NCBI RefSeq assembly: GCF_035582795.1 | Contig: NC_134365.1 | Location: forward strand, 41,024,135 to 41,088,134 | Direction: 5' to 3' | DNA from: Mycteria americana | Lineage: Eukaryota > Chordata > Aves > Ciconiiformes > Ciconiidae | DNA: 64,000 nt | Part shown: positions 61,881 through 64,000 of the stretch, piece after piece | How the letters are laid out: each line of letters opens with the position of its first letter | How positions within the stretch are numbered: position 1 is the first letter of the stretch | Position numbers and translations under genes: made by a program | Notes under the pieces: model-generated | Told to the model about the DNA's origin: nothing | Database searches by the model: none | What the model saw: only the letters and a program-made list of their open reading frames with translations

Positions 61881-61898
61881 GCTCCACGTTGGGCACCA
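61881..61898 (-). promoter_or_regulatory. Primer-binding site, tRNA-Lys type, ERV copy 2
   Basis: The reverse strand reads TGGTGCCCAACGTGGAGC, 7 nt after the LTR end, closely matching the lysine-tRNA site of HERV-K-type retroviruses. Copy 1 has a different variant of the same site. Confidence 0.78.
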
Positions 61899-61905
61899 AA
61901 AGGAC

Positions 61906-62457
61906 TGTTGTGATTTAACCCGGCAGGCAGCTAAATACCACATAGCTGTTCGCTCACCCCCCCTCAGTGGGACAGGGGAGAGAATCAGAATAAAGGTAAA
62001 ACTTGTGGGTTGAGATAATGACAATTTAATAGGACAGAAAAGGGAGGGAAAATAATAATAATGATAAAAGAATATACAAAACAAGTGACGCACAATGCAA
62101 TTGCTCACCACCCGCTGACCAATGCCCAGCCGGTTCCTGAGCAGCACCTGTGCCCCCCCTGACCAACTCCTCCCATCTTTTTTGTTCAGCATGACGTGAT
62201 ATAGTATGGAATATCCCTTTGGCCAGCTTGGGTCAGGTGTCCTGGCTGTGCCCCCTCCCAGCTTCTTGTGCACCTCCAGCCTCCTTGCTGGCAGGGCAGT
62301 GTGAGAAGCTGAAAAGTCCTTGACTTAGTGTAAGCACTGCTCAGCAACAACTAAAACATCAGTGTGTTATCACATTATTCTCATGCTAAATCCAACACAC
62401 AGCACTATACCAGCTACTAGGAAGAAAATTAACTCTATCCCAGCCGAAACCAGGACA
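61906..62457 (-). repeat. 5' LTR, ERV copy 2
   Basis: 552 bp with TG...CA ends in element sense (right edge CCAGGACA, left edge TGTTGTGATTTAACCC). TGACGTGA at 62192-62199 is CRE-like. If active it would drive transcription leftwards, antisense to LGR5 and towards its promoter. Confidence 0.9.
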
Positions 62458-62462
62458 AGTGC
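62458..62462. repeat. Probable target-site duplication of ERV copy 2 (right)
   Basis: AGTGC against AGTCC at 55869-55873, one mismatch, compatible with mutation since insertion. Confidence 0.6.
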
Positions 62463-64000
62463 CAAGAAGCATGCTTTTTTTCTAAAAGCCTATGGACAAC
62501 AGCTTGGAATTTTTTAATTAGAGACCTTGGAATGAGTATTAAAGCAGTAGCACCCAAGTAGAAATACCATCCTGGAATGTCTGCCATTTAGATGAAAAAG
62601 ACCCCTGTAAGCTGCTGCTCAAACAGATGTGATCACTTAAGCTGAGAGAGTACAAACCAGCTAGTATTATACTAGGCACCAGCAATACCTGGAACTCCAA
62701 GCAGGAATGAAATGGGATAGCAGTGCAGATCCCCAGGAACTGGTACAGTATGTCCCCAGCTTGATAAGGGCTTTGCTCAGACAGCATATTCTGTATCACC
62801 TTCCAGTTTTATTATTTTGCTATGTTTTACTAATTTTTAGCTATGAGCTTTGGGTTTTGGGGGAGGTGGCCACAGAAGTAAGATCCATTCCAGAAAGGAC
62901 AAACTGTATTTTCATGGCTAGACACTACTACAAAAAAATAATTATTCTGAAGTCTAGTGTTATCCAACAATTATAATTATAATAATCAGCCACTCCCAAA
63001 TTAAGATTTTATTGGTAACAAATGGGCTGTTAGTTTGGGCCCAGTTGTATGATTTGGCTCCAGTCCTGCAAATACTTATCCATATACTCAACTTTAGTGT
63101 CAGGAATGGTTCTGCTGAAATCACATGTGCAAATGTTTGTCACATCAAGGCCTTGAATAATTCTAAAACAGTTATCCCCTTCGCCAAATATCAACTCATT
63201 TGCGTGGAATAGTTTCACTAGGATTTTCTGCTATACTGTCTCATTATACAGCCTAAAGCATTATGTATATCATAAATTGTTTAGAAGCCTTTCTTTCAAA
63301 ATTTTTCAAAATCTTACATAAAATGAATATTTAGTTTAATCTGGAATGCACTGTCTTTCAACAGTATTAAGTTATGTAATTGCAATGAAGTAATTTTAAG
63401 GACATGTTTTTGAAAAAAAATTGCTAAAACTTTTTGCATTATGGTGTAAAAGTATAGTCTTTTTGTACAGGAGATAAGATATTGTGTGTATGGAGATGTG
63501 TGTGTATAGATAGGCTTTGGGCAACTTAAAGTATCTATCAGCGTAAAGCAGTACAGACGACTACAGCTCCCACCACACAAAATCTCTCCCTTCTTTTGCA
63601 AACTCTTGAATAAATGCTTTCTTTTTTATTGAAAGTAACCATGCTTACTGATGTTACCAAACTTAAGCATTAAGTAATTAAGTGATGCAGAAGGATTTGC
63701 TGGATTGGGACTTAATTTGTATAGGATTGTGTATAAACTTAACCCTTTAAGTTTTATGATTTTTTTTTGTGCTTATGTCATACAACTCTTCGTACACTAT
63801 TAAAAAATGTCCAATAATTTGATGCTGATATTTATGAAGGGGAGGTAGCAGGTAGAAAAGTAAAGCTGGTGTTTAGTACTACTACTTCTGTATTTTCTTC
63901 AGGTTTTTTGCTGTTAGTTCCTTTACCAAACACTTCAGTCTGCTTTGCTTGAGGATGGAATAGTTACAGCACTGGTATTACACGGAAATAAAACTTTCCT
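62463..64000. other. LGR5 intron 1, no further feature seen
   Basis: AT-rich intronic sequence. Frames are short and unconvincing. No LGR5 exon 2 (first full leucine-rich repeat) was found before the window edge. Confidence 0.5.

Larger units (their letters stand above)
55874..62457 (-). mobile_element. ERV copy 2: ERVL-like provirus in LGR5 intron, antisense
   Basis: A 6.6-kb provirus on the reverse strand with both LTRs. Order in element sense: 5' LTR (62457-61906), lysine-type primer-binding site, hydrophobic leader, frame-broken gag, protease, RT, RNase H, deleted integrase, 3' LTR (56418-55874). No env frame is seen between integrase and the 3' LTR, as expected for ERVL-like elements. 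All genes carry stops or frame breaks. Gag-pro-RT is nearly identical to copy 1 at an offset of 38,100 bp. The antisense orientation relative to LGR5 is the one most often kept inside genes, since LTR poly(A) signals then do not face the host transcript. Confidence 0.94.
49985..64000 (+). other. LGR5: LGR5 intron 1 (5' part)
   Basis: It begins with a consensus donor GTAAGTG and continues to the window edge with no recognised LGR5 exon 2, in line with the very long first intron of LGR5 in other vertebrates (known). The first 700 bp are still CpG-rich. The rest is AT-rich, with a C20 homopolymer, ERV copy 2 in antisense orientation, and otherwise unremarkable sequence at 50,700-55,868 and 62,463-64,000. 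Confidence 0.75.

Noticed and set aside
55874-62457. Possible env gene in ERV copy 2
   Set aside because: The space between the integrase end and the 3' LTR is short and has no signal peptide, furin-type site or fusion-peptide-like frame. The hydrophobic leader lies at the opposite end and is not env.
1-64000. tRNA, rRNA, CRISPR, operon or bacterial mobile elements
   Set aside because: None seen. The sequence is a vertebrate nuclear locus.

Overview
The window looks like bird nuclear DNA. It carries CR1 LINE 3' ends, including the (ATTCTGTG)-type terminal octamer repeat, avian ERVL-like endogenous retroviruses, and one exon of a vertebrate gene in a sharp CpG island. Most of the rest is AT-rich, non-coding and repeat-poor. 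No prokaryotic features, tRNA, rRNA or CRISPR array were seen. All identity figures below were counted by eye; no search was run.

Layout. About 1-48.7 kb is intergenic-type DNA broken by a reverse-strand CR1 fragment (441-716), a solo LTR with a perfect 5-bp target duplication (9944-10532), a well-preserved forward CR1 3' end (14750-15321), an internally deleted reverse-strand endogenous retrovirus (ERV copy 1, 20340-24251, target duplication AGGAC) and an older CR1 remnant (38961-39085). About 48.9-50.65 kb is a GC-rich CpG island holding the promoter and first coding exon of an LGR5 orthologue: signal peptide plus leucine-rich-repeat N-cap, with the donor site at 49985. From 49985 to the end is LGR5 intron 1, which carries a second, larger reverse-strand ERV (copy 2, 55874-62457), antisense to LGR5.

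The two ERVs are the most informative part. Over about 2.08 kb of gag-pro-RT they align without a single indel at a constant 38,100-bp offset, with about 30 mismatches and one stretch of about 510 bp with none. They share the same lesions: a gag frame break, His in place of the protease catalytic Asp, a pro/RT frame break, and YIDG at the RT active site followed by another frame break. Yet their LTRs, a proline/threonine-rich part of Gag and the leader upstream of gag are strongly diverged. Both carry a lysine-tRNA-type primer-binding site although pol looks ERVL-like.

Between the primer-binding site and gag, both copies keep a long hydrophobic open frame of 138 and 159 codons, with several predicted membrane segments and a shared N-glycosylation sequon. 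It has no obvious conserved ATG, and in copy 1 it is in frame with gag, separated by one TAG. This membrane leader upstream of gag, reminiscent in layout of gammaretroviral glyco-Gag, is the best candidate here for something undescribed.
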